Shown here: piece after piece, positions 1-8,433 of the stretch
Position numbering within the stretch: the first letter of the stretch is position 1
Layout: every line of letters begins with the position of its first letter
DNA from: Brevundimonas mediterranea
GTDB lineage: Bacteria > Pseudomonadota > Alphaproteobacteria > Caulobacterales > Caulobacteraceae
Assembly: GCF_011064825.1 (NCBI RefSeq)
Contig: NZ_CP048751.1
Span: forward strand, 310,001-374,000
Direction: 5' to 3'
Length of the DNA stretch: 64,000 bases
Notes under the pieces: model-generated
What the model was told of the DNA's origin: nothing
What the model saw: the letters and a program-made list of their open reading frames with translations, nothing else
The model's database searches: none
Made by a program: the position numbers and the translations under genes

Positions 1-98
1 ATTCAGAGGACGCGCACGCTTAGCGGCTTCTCTCCGCCATGCGCAACATTACCTATTGGTAACGTCGCCTACGCTGAATTCCGTCGCCGGGATTACAT

Positions 99-890
99 TC
101 AAAACCTGCGCCAGATCGCCACAACCGGTCCATGGGCGATGGCCGTCTCCCGACCCGCGACCGTCTGGCGCCAACCGGCCTGGACGCTCCAGCCGCCCAT
201 GTCGCGCACCACGGACGCCTCGAGCGACAACCAACGTGCGCCGCCGTCCGCCGCGCCGCCGAAAGCCTGGCCCATCACCAGCCACTGGCCCCCGATACGC
301 CCGCCCAGCGTAGCGTCCACACGGGTTTCATCGGGCAGACCGTCGCGCAGCCGGCGGGCGACCTGCAGTTCGACGAAGGACTGATCCATGCCCCACCGGG
401 CTCCGGCCCCGCCGAACGATCGACCCGCTGAAGCCCGCGCCTCCCAGTCGTATTCGCCGACGCCCGGCGAGGCGTAGCCTGCGTTGCGCCCCTCGCCTGC
501 TTGAGCGTATCCGCCATAGAGACTGACGGCATTGTGATCGTCGCGCCAGACCTGCCAGGTCGCCCCGATCTCGACCGGCCCGCGCCCTTCATAGTCGACG
601 AAGGCGTCTTCCCCCTGCTGCCAATCGGCCTTCAGTTGAAGGGTCAGACGATCTGTCAGCCCGTATTCGGCGAACAGACCCAGCGTCGTGTCGGTGCGGT
701 CGGCCCCCAGCGGCTGCTCTTCGCCTGAGGGATCGAAGCCCGTTTCGGCGCGCATGTCCTCGTATTTGACGATCGCCTGTCCCCGGCCCCTGGGCTGGGT
801 CCAGGCCCCGGCGAAGGCCTCCTCGGCCAGAAGACCTCCGCATAGGCCGACGACGGCCGCCAGGGCGCCGAACGCCCCGCCGGACTTCAG
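99..890 (-). CDS. beta-barrel-like exported protein of unknown function
   Basis: Predicted protein of about 263 residues. The N-terminus has a hydrophobic signal peptide of about 27 residues ending in an AFA-G type cleavage site. The rest alternates polar and aromatic residues in strand-like segments (GLFAEYGLTDRLTL, AVSLYGGYAQAGEG) and ends in a terminal Phe (WRRF), as outer-membrane barrels do. The start is uncertain. No ATG, GTG or TTG lies in frame before the signal peptide without a long overlap into the aldolase. The best candidate is a CTG at 890-888 overlapping the aldolase stop (CTGA), which would suggest translational coupling. The frame stays open for about 200 bases upstream inside the aldolase gene. 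I do not recognise a named family; transport or envelope function is inference only. Confidence 0.6.
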   Translation of the reverse strand: MKSGGAFGALAAVVGLCGGLLAEEAFAGAWTQPRGRGQAIVKYEDMRAETGFDPSGEEQPLGADRTDTTLGLFAEYGLTDRLTLQLKADWQQGEDAFVDYEGRGPVEIGATWQVWRDDHNAVSLYGGYAQAGEGRNAGYASPGVGEYDWEARASAGRSFGGAGARWGMDQSFVELQVARRLRDGLPDETRVDATLGGRIGGQWLVMGQAFGGAADGGARWLSLEASVVRDMGGWSVQAGWRQTVAGRETAIAHGPVVAIWRRF

Positions 891-1651
891 GCGTCGTAGC
901 CGGGCGACTTCCGATCCAGCTGACGCAGGGCGCCCGGCCAGGCCAGGGACGAAACGAAGCTGATGCCCCGCCCCTGTTCCCTGGTTTCGGACTGGGCTTG
1001 ATCCGGCGCGATCAGCACGTGTTCGCGGCCGCCCGACAGGGCGGCCACCTGCTGTGCGCAGGCCCTCTCGAGGAAGAATATCCCGATCCATGCCTGCGCC
1101 GCCGTTTCCCCGACCGCCAAAGTGCCGTGATTTCTCAGCAGCATCAGTGACTTGTCCCCCAGGTCGGCCACCAGACGTTCGCGTTCGTCAAGATTCAGGG
1201 CCAGTCCCTCATACCCATGATACGCAACCTGATGCTGCAGTAAACACGCGTTCTGACTGATGGGCAGCAATCCATGCTGCTGGGCGGCCACTCCAACCCC
1301 GTTGACCGTATGCAGGTGGATGACGAATTTCGCATCCTCGCGCGCCGCATGGACCGCCGAATGGATGGTGAAGCCGGCCGGATTGATGAAGTCGGTCGTC
1401 TCCTGAACGACGTTCCCCTCCAGATCGACCTTCACCAGCGAGGAGGCGGTGATCTCGTCGAAATAATAGCCGTAGGGATTGATCAGGAAATGATGCTCGG
1501 GGCCGGGCACGCGGGCCGAGATGTGGGTGAAGATCATGTCGTCCCACCCGTTCAGCGCCACGAGGCGATAAAGGGCGGCCAGATTCACACGCACCTGCCA
1601 TTCGGCCTCGGACACGCGGGATTTCAATGCGGGATGGGCGCCGTCGGCCAT
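887..1651 (-). CDS. class II aldolase/adducin family protein
   Basis: A 254-residue protein of the class II aldolase/adducin fold (relatives of fuculose-phosphate aldolase). These enzymes use a divalent metal bound by histidines. Visible hallmarks are the HLHTVNG segment in the middle, which carries the paired metal-ligand histidines, the downstream LLRNHGTL segment with the third histidine, and the early WDDMIFTHISARVPG stretch. The ATG is preceded by a perfect AGGAGG at good spacing, so the start is secure. Substrate cannot be told from sequence; many alphaproteobacterial members of this subgroup are uncharacterised. It probably forms a two-gene unit with the exported protein immediately downstream. 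The gene is divergent from the DUF2336 gene, with a 187-base gap between them. Confidence 0.88.
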   Translation of the reverse strand: MADGAHPALKSRVSEAEWQVRVNLAALYRLVALNGWDDMIFTHISARVPGPEHHFLINPYGYYFDEITASSLVKVDLEGNVVQETTDFINPAGFTIHSAVHAAREDAKFVIHLHTVNGVGVAAQQHGLLPISQNACLLQHQVAYHGYEGLALNLDERERLVADLGDKSLMLLRNHGTLAVGETAAQAWIGIFFLERACAQQVAALSGGREHVLIAPDQAQSETREQGRGISFVSSLAWPGALRQLDRKSPGYDA

Positions 1652-1838
1652 GGTTTCCTCCTGTATGGCAGGGCCTCTGCTGGGCTTTGCTTCAGCGTCT
1701 CCCTCCGTCGTCGATCCGTCAAGCGGCTGCAGGCCCAGTCCGCAGGGGGTTAACCGTCACGTTTCAGATTCCGTTAACCGCGTCTTCACGCCGCAGCCCC
1801 ATGATGATCGCGAGAGTTTGCTGCGTCCGGGAGTCGCC

Positions 1839-2969
1839 GTGTCCGCTGTCGTCCAACTGAGGACCTCGTCCAGAACGGCCAGAGATCTGTCGCCGCAGGA
1901 CCTTGTCGATCTAGCCCGCAGCAAGGCTCCAGACGATCGTCACCGCCTGTTGATGGGCGTCATCGCCCTGTGTGAAAGCGCCGCGCCGGCCACGCCCCTG
2001 CCGACCGCGCTCGGCGAGATCTTCCTGACCCTGGCCGCCCAGGCCGAGCACGAGATCCGCAGGCAGCTGTCCGAACGCCTGGCTCACGCCGACTGGGCCC
2101 CGCCGGCGCTGATCGACATGCTGGCGCTGGACGAAATCGACATCGCCGCCCCGGTCATCGCCGCCAGCCCCCTGCTGAAGGACGCCGCCCTGATCCGCGT
2201 CCTGGTCGAGACCACGCTGGAGCACCAGATCGCCGTGGCCCGCCGCCCCAATCTGTCGGGCGGCGTCGTGGACGCCATTCTGGACCGCGCGGATCCCGTC
2301 ACCATGACCGCCCTGGCCTCCAACCGCAGCGCCGAGATCGGCGAGGCCGCCATGCACCGCCTGGTCGAACATTCCCGCCGTATCGCCGGACTGCGCGCGC
2401 CCCTGGCGCGCCATCCCAGGCTCAGCGAGTCCCTGGCGCAGGAACTGTACCAATGGGTCGGCCAGGCCCTGCGCCAGTCGATCGGCGAACGTTTCCAGAT
2501 CGACGACCGGCTGTTGAACGCCGCCGTGCGGGAAGCGTCCGCAAAGGCGTCACGCATCCCGGTCTGGCGCCCCCTGCCGAACGGCCGCAACGCCGAGGAT
2601 CGCGAACGCCAGGAAATGGAACGTCGCCTGGTCGACAAGCTGCAGGCGGCCGGCCAACTGCGTCCCGGCATCCTCATCCGCGCCCTGCGCGAGCAGCGAT
2701 ACGGTTTGTTCGAACGGGCTCTGGGCCACCTGGGCGGGTTCAGCCCCGCCCAGGTCCGGGCCGCGATTCACTCATCGACAGCAGAACCCCTTTATCTGGC
2801 GTGCACCGCCGTGGGCCTGGACAAGGCGGGTTTCGCCTCCGTCCTGGCCGAACTGCGCAAGCTGACCGACGGCCTGCCCGGCGACGGCGGCTGGTCCGCC
2901 ACGCCGATGAACAGTCATTCCGCAGCCCGCGCCTTCCGCCAGATGATGGAAAGATTCGCGACAGTTTGA
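1839..2969 (+). CDS. DUF2336 family protein, copy A
   Basis: All-helical protein of about 376 residues of the DUF2336 family, typical of Alphaproteobacteria and of unknown biochemical function. It contains the family-like segment APVIAASPLLKDAAL and repeated helical units resembling HEAT repeats (AVARRPNLSG, ALASNRSAEIG, PLARHPRLSES). The GTG at 1839 was chosen because GGGAG lies just upstream and the resulting length matches the second copy (380 residues) at 4395-5537; the frame is open further upstream but the extra residues look non-coding. The upstream region carries two TTAACC motifs (1750 and 1774) and a GANTC site. NAD kinase follows 32 bases downstream. Function unknown; a scaffold or signalling role is only a guess. 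Confidence 0.82.
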   Translation: MSAVVQLRTSSRTARDLSPQDLVDLARSKAPDDRHRLLMGVIALCESAAPATPLPTALGEIFLTLAAQAEHEIRRQLSERLAHADWAPPALIDMLALDEIDIAAPVIAASPLLKDAALIRVLVETTLEHQIAVARRPNLSGGVVDAILDRADPVTMTALASNRSAEIGEAAMHRLVEHSRRIAGLRAPLARHPRLSESLAQELYQWVGQALRQSIGERFQIDDRLLNAAVREASAKASRIPVWRPLPNGRNAEDRERQEMERRLVDKLQAAGQLRPGILIRALREQRYGLFERALGHLGGFSPAQVRAAIHSSTAEPLYLACTAVGLDKAGFASVLAELRKLTDGLPGDGGWSATPMNSHSAARAFRQMMERFATV

Positions 2970-3001
2970 CTTCGGCGCCAAGCTGAGGCTCACGTTCGCG
3001 C

Positions 3002-3781
3002 GTGAACCAAACTCCGCCCGTCCCCGCCCTGGCCTTCACCGCCAGCGACCGCCCCGAGGCCCAGGCGGCGCGCCAGGGTCTGATCGCGCGCTATGGCGCC
3101 GTTCCGGAAGAAGAGGCCGACGTCATCGTCGCCCTGGGCGGCGACGGGCAGATGCTGGAGACCCTGCACGCCAACCTGCGTCGTCGCACCCCGGTGTACG
3201 GCATGAACCGCGGTTCGGTCGGGTTTCTGATGAACGACTATGACGAGGACGATCTGATCGCCCGCGTGGTCGCCGCTGAACGCACTGTGATCCATCCGCT
3301 GCAGATGGACGCCTGGACCGAGAGCGGCGAGGTCCATACGGGTCTGGCCATCAACGAGGTCTCCCTGCTTCGCCAGACCCGCCAGAGCGCCAAGCTGAAG
3401 ATCACGGTCGACGACCGGGTGCGGCTGGAAGAGCTGTCGTGCGACGGCTGCCTGGTGGCGACCCCGGCCGGATCCACCGCCTATAATCTGTCGGCCCACG
3501 GCCCGATCATTCCTCTGGACGCCCGTATTCTGGCCCTGACCCCGATCAGCGCCTTCCGTCCCCGTCGCTGGCGCGGCGCCCTGCTGTCCCACGGCGCCAA
3601 GGTGCGGTTCGACGTGCTGGAGCCGGACAAGCGGCCGGTCTCCGCCACGGCCGACAATTTCGAAGTTCGGCGCGTGGCGCGGGTCGAGGTGCGTGAACGC
3701 CGCGACGTCGCCCTGACCATGCTGTTTGACGCAGGCCGGTCGTTCGACGAGCGGGTGATGGCCGAGCAGTTCGCCAACTGA
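3002..3781 (+). CDS. nadK: NAD kinase
   Basis: ATP-dependent NAD kinase (259 residues) that phosphorylates NAD to NADP in the cytoplasm. The diagnostic GGDG motif is at residues 46-49, the conserved NE pair at 118-119, and the [15 protein letters not shown] segment at 154-168. The start is a GTG directly after a short spacer behind the DUF2336 gene, so the two are probably co-transcribed. The length is at the short end for the family (about 255-300), as is common in Alphaproteobacteria, where the N-terminal part is reduced. No missing key residue was seen. Confidence 0.95.
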   Translation: MNQTPPVPALAFTASDRPEAQAARQGLIARYGAVPEEEADVIVALGGDGQMLETLHANLRRRTPVYGMNRGSVGFLMNDYDEDDLIARVVAAERTVIHPLQMDAWTESGEVHTGLAINEVSLLRQTRQSAKLKITVDDRVRLEELSCDGCLVATPAGSTAYNLSAHGPIIPLDARILALTPISAFRPRRWRGALLSHGAKVRFDVLEPDKRPVSATADNFEVRRVARVEVRERRDVALTMLFDAGRSFDERVMAEQFAN

Positions 3782-3849
3782 CGACCGCCCCTATACCCCT
3801 TCTTAAGGGCGCGCGGATAAGCTTCGCCGAAATTTCTATGGAGTCTCCC

Positions 3850-4326
3850 ATGAGCGACCCGGCGCACGTCATTCGCCCCACGCCCCCCCTTCGCACGAAG
3901 GTCGGCGGCGGTTTCGGCATCAACGCCGACGCCATCGCACGGGCGGAGGAAGCTCTGAAGGCCATGTCCGCCCAGTTCGGACAGTGGCTGAACGACGAGA
4001 TCGTCAAGCTGGACAAGGCCCAGGCCGACGTCCGTGAACAGGGCTTGAACGCAGAGACCGCCGAGGCCCTGTACTTCCGCGCCCATGACCTGAAGGGGCT
4101 GGGAACGACGTATGAATACCCGCTGGTGACCCGTATCGCCGGTTCGCTTTGCCGCCTGCTGGACGACGCCGGCGCCCGCCAGAACGCGCCCCTGATCATT
4201 ATCGACGCCCATATCGACGCCATCCGCGCCGTGGTTCGCGACCAGGTGAAGACCGACGAAAACCCGACCGGCCGCATCCTGGCCGAATCCCTGGAAGCCA
4301 AGGTCGCCGAACACAAGGCGCGCTGA
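3850..4326 (+). CDS. Hpt domain phosphotransfer protein
   Basis: A 158-residue histidine phosphotransfer (Hpt) protein. The phosphoacceptor candidate is His79 in the AHDLKGLG motif, inside a helical bundle core of about residues 30-130. A second in-frame ATG lies 12 bases upstream (3838), but a GGAG sits 6 bases before the ATG at 3850, so the later start is preferred. It carries no kinase or receiver domain and so must work with partners elsewhere; the nearest hybrid kinase in the window is at 24.2 kb, and that link is speculation. It lies between nadK and a strong bidirectional terminator. Confidence 0.85.
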   Translation: MSDPAHVIRPTPPLRTKVGGGFGINADAIARAEEALKAMSAQFGQWLNDEIVKLDKAQADVREQGLNAETAEALYFRAHDLKGLGTTYEYPLVTRIAGSLCRLLDDAGARQNAPLIIIDAHIDAIRAVVRDQVKTDENPTGRILAESLEAKVAEHKAR

Positions 4327-4347
4327 GCTTCAGCCCCCTCCAAAATG

Positions 4348-4375
4348 AAAAGGCCCGCCGTCAGGCGGGCCTTTT
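4348..4375. terminator. bidirectional rho-independent terminator
   Basis: Perfect 12-base-pair hairpin (arms 4348-4359 and 4364-4375, loop GTCA) with AAAA on one flank and TTTT on the other. It can therefore end transcription of the Hpt gene on the plus strand and of the convergent DUF2336 gene on the minus strand. Confidence 0.93.
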
Positions 4376-4394
4376 CTTTGCTGTGCCCCAGGAC

Positions 4395-5537
4395 TCAAGC
4401 GGCGGTGGCGGCGATCCTTGCGGGGCGGACGGGCGCCTGGTCCAGCCGCTCCATCAGATAGGCCAGGTCGTCGCGGAGGACGTTCGGCCGCTGGGTCAGG
4501 AACCGTTCCAACATGCGCTGGCGGAAGACCTCGCTCGCCGTATCCACCCCTTCGGCCGACAGGGCGCGCCAGGTGTCGACCCCCGCGCGGAAGGCCTGGA
4601 ACAGCCGTGGCGGCAGGCCGGCCCGGTCATAGATCGCCTTTAGCCCGAGAGGTCCTGCATCATGGATCATCAGCCAGGCCCGGTGATGCGGCGTATTGGC
4701 CAACTCGGCCAGACCATGCTCGAACATCGCCATCTGTCCCCGCGCCAGGCCGCGCAGCAACAGCGAGGCGTTCAAGGCCTTGCGCAGATTCAACTGCGCC
4801 ATGAAGGCGCCCAGGTCCGCGCTGCTCGCGGCCTGATCCACCAGATCGACCGTGGCGCGCTCGCGTGCATACTGAGCCAGGCGAATGGCGGTCTCGGGCG
4901 CCATCGCATGCCGCGAGACCAGATGTTCGCGCACCGTCTCGCTGGCCAGCTCGATCAGACGCTCGGTGATATGCAGCGGCAGCACCTGGCGATAGGCGAC
5001 GGATGTCACCACCTCGGCCGAGTCCGGGAAACGATCGACGATCGCCCCCAGGGCGCGTTCCGACAGGTCTGCGTTGTCATTGGCCGCCAGGGCTCTGACC
5101 GCTTGTTCACAGCCTTCGTCCGCCAGCGCCTGGGCCACGTCGCGCGACACGCGCGGTCGACCGGCGACGGCGACCTGACGCAAGGCCGCGCCCCCGCGCA
5201 CGATCTCGATCAGGTCTTCGTCGCTGAAGGCCGGCGAAGCGCCGATGATCGGCAGGGCGATGCTGTCCACGTCCGCCGCCAACCGGCGGGCGACGTCATT
5301 GGGGATCAGGTCCGATGCCTTCAGCGTCACGGCCATAGCCCGACGCACCAGTTCGGCCGCGTCATTGGCCAACAGCCGCACGATCTTCTGCGCCGCCTGC
5401 CGGTCCCGGTCATCCAGATCGGCGCGATCCATGTTGCGGCACAGCTTGTGCGCCGCCTCCGCGCGTTCATCGTCATCGGCCGCCTTCACCAGGCGCTGGA
5501 TGTCCATTTCGGTCAGTCGGGCGCGGTGGGCGGTCAT
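4395..5537 (-). CDS. DUF2336 family protein, copy B
   Basis: A 380-residue helical protein of the DUF2336 family, paralogous to the one at 1839-2969. Shared landmarks include SIALPIIGASPAFSDEDL (compare APVIAASPLLKD in copy A), repeated units such as AVAGRPRVSRD and ALAANDNADLS, and a C-terminal segment LRALLRGLARG-like in both. It is convergent with the nadK/Hpt unit, so the two copies bracket that unit. Upstream, at 5589-5603, is a near-match to the CtrA consensus (TTAA-N7-TTTA). Function unknown. Confidence 0.83.
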   Translation of the reverse strand: MTAHRARLTEMDIQRLVKAADDDERAEAAHKLCRNMDRADLDDRDRQAAQKIVRLLANDAAELVRRAMAVTLKASDLIPNDVARRLAADVDSIALPIIGASPAFSDEDLIEIVRGGAALRQVAVAGRPRVSRDVAQALADEGCEQAVRALAANDNADLSERALGAIVDRFPDSAEVVTSVAYRQVLPLHITERLIELASETVREHLVSRHAMAPETAIRLAQYARERATVDLVDQAASSADLGAFMAQLNLRKALNASLLLRGLARGQMAMFEHGLAELANTPHHRAWLMIHDAGPLGLKAIYDRAGLPPRLFQAFRAGVDTWRALSAEGVDTASEVFRQRMLERFLTQRPNVLRDDLAYLMERLDQAPVRPARIAATAA

Positions 5538-5625
5538 GGACGGCTCGTCAGGGAATCGGGCGTGTCCGATATCATGAGACTGCCATGCTTAACGGTCGGT
5601 TTACTATGGAGAGACCGGACGGCGG

Positions 5626-6423
5626 TCAGGTCGATTCCCCGCCGTTCGGCGAAAAGGCGCCGCCGAAGCCGCTTCCGCTCGATCCGTCCTGGCCCAGAAG
5701 CAGGGCCAGGATGCCCTGATCCTGCTTCAGCCGATCCATCCGCGCCGCCAGAACCTGATCGCGATCGCTCAATTCCGGCATTGGGAACCGCGTATCCCCC
5801 GCCCCGGCCGCCGGCGCGCCGTCGCCCGCCGAGCGTTGCAGATTGGCATGGACCTCGGAAACCGTGGCCGCCCGCCCGTTCTTGTAGAAGATGCTGCGGT
5901 TGGCCCGGGCCGCATCGGGGAACAGGGCGACGGCGCTGGCGCCCGGGTTGCGGTCCAGGGCGTTCATCAGACTGGCCGCGCCCGCCGGCCCCAGGAAATG
6001 GGCGGCGTACAGATCGCCGGCGCCGGGCTCCTTGCCGGTGCGCCCGCGCAGATAGGCGGCGTTGGACGCCGTCAACTCCGCCGCCATCACCGAGGCGGCG
6101 TGCGGATCAAATCTCAGGTCCAGCACCACATTTCGCGCCGATCCCTCCACGCGCCAGCGTCCGTCGGTCCCCCGGTGGATCAGATCGGCGTACTGGCCGT
6201 AGCCGTGCTGGGCGCCATGCTGTTTGACCGTCCCCAGCCAGGTCTGTTCAATGAACTGGAACAGGCCTGCCGCCGATGAGGTGGGCGCCTTGGCCGACGG
6301 GTTCATGGCGCTCTCGCGCCGCGCCGTCTTGACCAGGAAGTCGTAATCGACTCCCACGGCGGTCGAGGCGCGCTGGATGGCCGCCTCTACCCCGCCGGAA
6401 GATGGAATCGCTCTGATGCCCAT
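5626..6423 (-). CDS. lytic transglycosylase (SLT domain), PleA-like
   Basis: A 265-residue protein with an SLT-type lysozyme fold in the first ~190 residues. The probable catalytic glutamate is Glu37 in TARRESAMNP, followed by the family's AAGLFQFIEQTWL segment and a late YAAHFLGP motif. The C-terminal 70 residues are low-complexity and Gly/Ser-rich. Proteins of this type cleave peptidoglycan glycan strands. In Caulobacter the related PleA is needed for pilus and flagellum assembly at the cell pole; that this is its orthologue is inference. No obvious signal peptide is visible, as with PleA-type proteins. A full CtrA-type site lies just upstream (6450-6464). Confidence 0.85.
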   Translation of the reverse strand: MGIRAIPSSGGVEAAIQRASTAVGVDYDFLVKTARRESAMNPSAKAPTSSAAGLFQFIEQTWLGTVKQHGAQHGYGQYADLIHRGTDGRWRVEGSARNVVLDLRFDPHAASVMAAELTASNAAYLRGRTGKEPGAGDLYAAHFLGPAGAASLMNALDRNPGASAVALFPDAARANRSIFYKNGRAATVSEVHANLQRSAGDGAPAAGAGDTRFPMPELSDRDQVLAARMDRLKQDQGILALLLGQDGSSGSGFGGAFSPNGGEST

Positions 6424-6449
6424 GACAAGCGGAGGGTCGTCGAACGTGG

Positions 6450-6464
6450 TTAATCAACCGTTAA
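6450..6464. promoter_or_regulatory. CtrA-type binding site
   Basis: TTAA-TCAACCG-TTAA: an exact TTAA-N7-TTAA, the CtrA consensus of Caulobacter. Two more TTAA half-sites follow at 6468-6471 and 6480-6483. The site lies 27-41 bases upstream of the transglycosylase start on the minus strand and about 140 bases upstream of tonB. Direct sequence match; actual binding is inferred. Confidence 0.65.
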
Positions 6465-6601
6465 TCGTTAACGACAGCGTTAACAGCCGAGCCATGATCG
6501 ACGTTTGTCGAACCGCGTATCTTCGCCGCAAAGCCGCCACAACCTGAGCGCTCACTTTCTGTTACGGGCGCTGCGGGGGCGGTGAACGAGGGAGTGCAGT
6601 C

Positions 6602-7336
6602 ATGATGATCCGTGCCGCCGGGGGTCCCGGCGCCGTCAGCCCCATCGACTTCGGGGAACGCAAGAAACCACTGCCGCGCTGGATGTGGGCGGCCATCGGC
6701 CTGTCGGTCCTGGCCCATGTCGGCGCCGGCGTGGTGCTCTATAACCAGCGGTTCCAGTTGAAGGCGCCCGACGTCGCTCCGCCGGCGCCGCCGCCGACCA
6801 TCGTCACCCTGGACCTGCCGCGTCCGAAACCCCTGCCGAAGGTCGAGGCTAAGGCGCCGCCCGCGCCGCAAAATCCGACCCACAAGCCGCCGGTGGTCTT
6901 CCCGACGACGGAGCCCTCGCCCTTCGCCGCGCCGGACGTCCCTGTCGTCGACGCGACCCCGGGTCTGGTCGTCAGCACGGCCCCGACCGGCGTCCAAGGC
7001 GGCACGGCGACGACGGAAACGCCGATCCGCGCCGTCTCGGTCATCAACAACCCGACCTGGGCCAGCCGTCCGTCGGCGGCGCAGATGGCGCGGGCCTATC
7101 CGACGCGCGCGGCCGAGAATGGCCTGTCGGGCTCCGCGAGCCTCTCTTGCGTCGTGCGCATCGACGGCGGCCTGACCGCCTGCCGCGTCGCTGGCGAAAC
7201 CCCGAACGGCCAGGGTTTCGGTCGGGCGGCCATGAGCCTGACGCGGGACTTCCGCATGAACCCCCGCACGGTCGATGGCCGCGCGGTGGACGGGGCGACG
7301 GTCAACTTCACCGTCCGTTTCGCGATGGCGGACTAG
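6602..7336 (+). CDS. energy transducer TonB
   Basis: A 244-residue TonB-like protein that couples the inner-membrane proton gradient to outer-membrane TonB-dependent receptors. Domain order: short cytoplasmic N-terminus, one membrane anchor (about residues 26-47, [20 protein letters not shown]), Pro-rich periplasmic spacer (about 55-115), and a C-terminal TonB domain (about 150-242, with [18 protein letters not shown] and [10 protein letters not shown]). Two adjacent ATGs begin the frame. No exbB/exbD is beside it. The window holds two TonB-dependent receptors (28.5 kb and 34.2 kb) that it might serve. Its stop overlaps the convergent thiO stop by 4 bases. Confidence 0.9.
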   Translation: MMIRAAGGPGAVSPIDFGERKKPLPRWMWAAIGLSVLAHVGAGVVLYNQRFQLKAPDVAPPAPPPTIVTLDLPRPKPLPKVEAKAPPAPQNPTHKPPVVFPTTEPSPFAAPDVPVVDATPGLVVSTAPTGVQGGTATTETPIRAVSVINNPTWASRPSAAQMARAYPTRAAENGLSGSASLSCVVRIDGGLTACRVAGETPNGQGFGRAAMSLTRDFRMNPRTVDGRAVDGATVNFTVRFAMAD

Positions 7337-8349
7337 AACCGTCGAGGATCGAGGGCGCGGGCTGCGGGTGACGGCGCCCGCCCCTCGATCGCATCGGCCA
7401 CGACGGCCCCGACCATCGGCGCCAGCAGCCAGCCGTTGCGACGCGGCGCCAGGGCCAGAAACAGACCTGCGCCGTCCGGCGCCGGGCCCGCCATCGGCAA
7501 CCCGTCCGGCGAGGCCCCGCGCACCCCGGCGCGCCATTCGATGTCCAGCGGTTCGGGCGAGCGCCCCAGCACCCGCCAGGCCGCCTCAAGCAGCCGTTCG
7601 CCCACCGCCGGGTCGGGCGCTGTGTCGCGTCGGCCTGGCTCCATCGTCGCCCCGACCACCGCCCCGCCGGTCATCGGCGCCACATAGGCGCCCGGCCCGC
7701 GCACGACATGGGACGCCAGATCCGCCTTGGCCACCCCGATCTGCCCCCGGATCGGCTGGACGTTCTCGACCAAGGTCCGCGTCGCCTCCGGCGAACCCGG
7801 AATCGCGTCGCCGGCTCCTGTCGCCAGCACGACCGCCGAGGCCGTCAGCGTCCGATCGTCCAGTTCGATGGTCCAGCCGTCGGACTGGGCGGTCAGCCGG
7901 ACCACGCGGCCCTGGATGATCCCGTCGCCGAGCGCGGCGTACAGGGCCGCCATCGCCTGTTCCGGCTGGATCTGACCGTCCTCGTCCGTGATCACCCGAT
8001 CGCCGTCGCGGCGGGCTTCGAAACCCAGGGCCTTCAGCCGCGCCGCCATGCCGTCCACGTCTCCGCCGCGCCATTCGGCCGGACGCCGCGCGAAGGCCAC
8101 GCCGGACGCCTGGGCGAAGGCGGGCCACAGATCGCGTCCCGCACGCAGAAGCGCCGCCCGGTCCGGCGAGACATCGTCGATCGCCGCCTCCATGGCCGGC
8201 GCCACCATGCCCGCCGCCACCCGCGAGGCGTTGGGTCCGCCGGGGTCGACCACAGTCACCCTATGGCCGCGTCGCGTCAGCTCGAAGGCCGTACTCAGGC
8301 CCAGCACGCCGGCGCCGATGATCACTATGGCAGGGGAAGACATCACCAT
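7333..8349 (-). CDS. thiO: glycine oxidase ThiO (FAD-dependent amino acid oxidase)
   Basis: A 338-residue FAD-dependent oxidoreductase of the DAO family, best matching ThiO, which makes dehydroglycine for the thiazole half of thiamine. The dinucleotide-binding motif GAGVLG is at residues 12-17, followed by [12 protein letters not shown]. The C-terminal [16 protein letters not shown] and [10 protein letters not shown] segments are typical of glycine oxidases. It stands about 49 kb from thiS and thiG in this window rather than beside them. The start could also be the third codon (ATG at 8343). D-amino-acid oxidase activity on another substrate cannot be excluded. Confidence 0.8.
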   Translation of the reverse strand: MVMSSPAIVIIGAGVLGLSTAFELTRRGHRVTVVDPGGPNASRVAAGMVAPAMEAAIDDVSPDRAALLRAGRDLWPAFAQASGVAFARRPAEWRGGDVDGMAARLKALGFEARRDGDRVITDEDGQIQPEQAMAALYAALGDGIIQGRVVRLTAQSDGWTIELDDRTLTASAVVLATGAGDAIPGSPEATRTLVENVQPIRGQIGVAKADLASHVVRGPGAYVAPMTGGAVVGATMEPGRRDTAPDPAVGERLLEAAWRVLGRSPEPLDIEWRAGVRGASPDGLPMAGPAPDGAGLFLALAPRRNGWLLAPMVGAVVADAIEGRAPSPAARALDPRRF

Positions 8350-8433
8350 GTCCAGATCGACCCGCGCGGCCCGGAATGCAAGCCGCCCCGCCCGGACCTT
8401 TCGTCCTAGCTGTGGCGCTTCGCCCGCATTGTT

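Noticed and set aside
1..98. Possible RNA gene or operator at the left edge
   Set aside because: Only a short TTACC-TATT-GGTAA inverted repeat (about 49-62) is seen; no tRNA-like fold or gene end is supported.
1750..1777. CtrA site before DUF2336 copy A
   Set aside because: Two TTAACC motifs occur, but they are 24 bases apart and neither forms TTAA-N7-TTAA.
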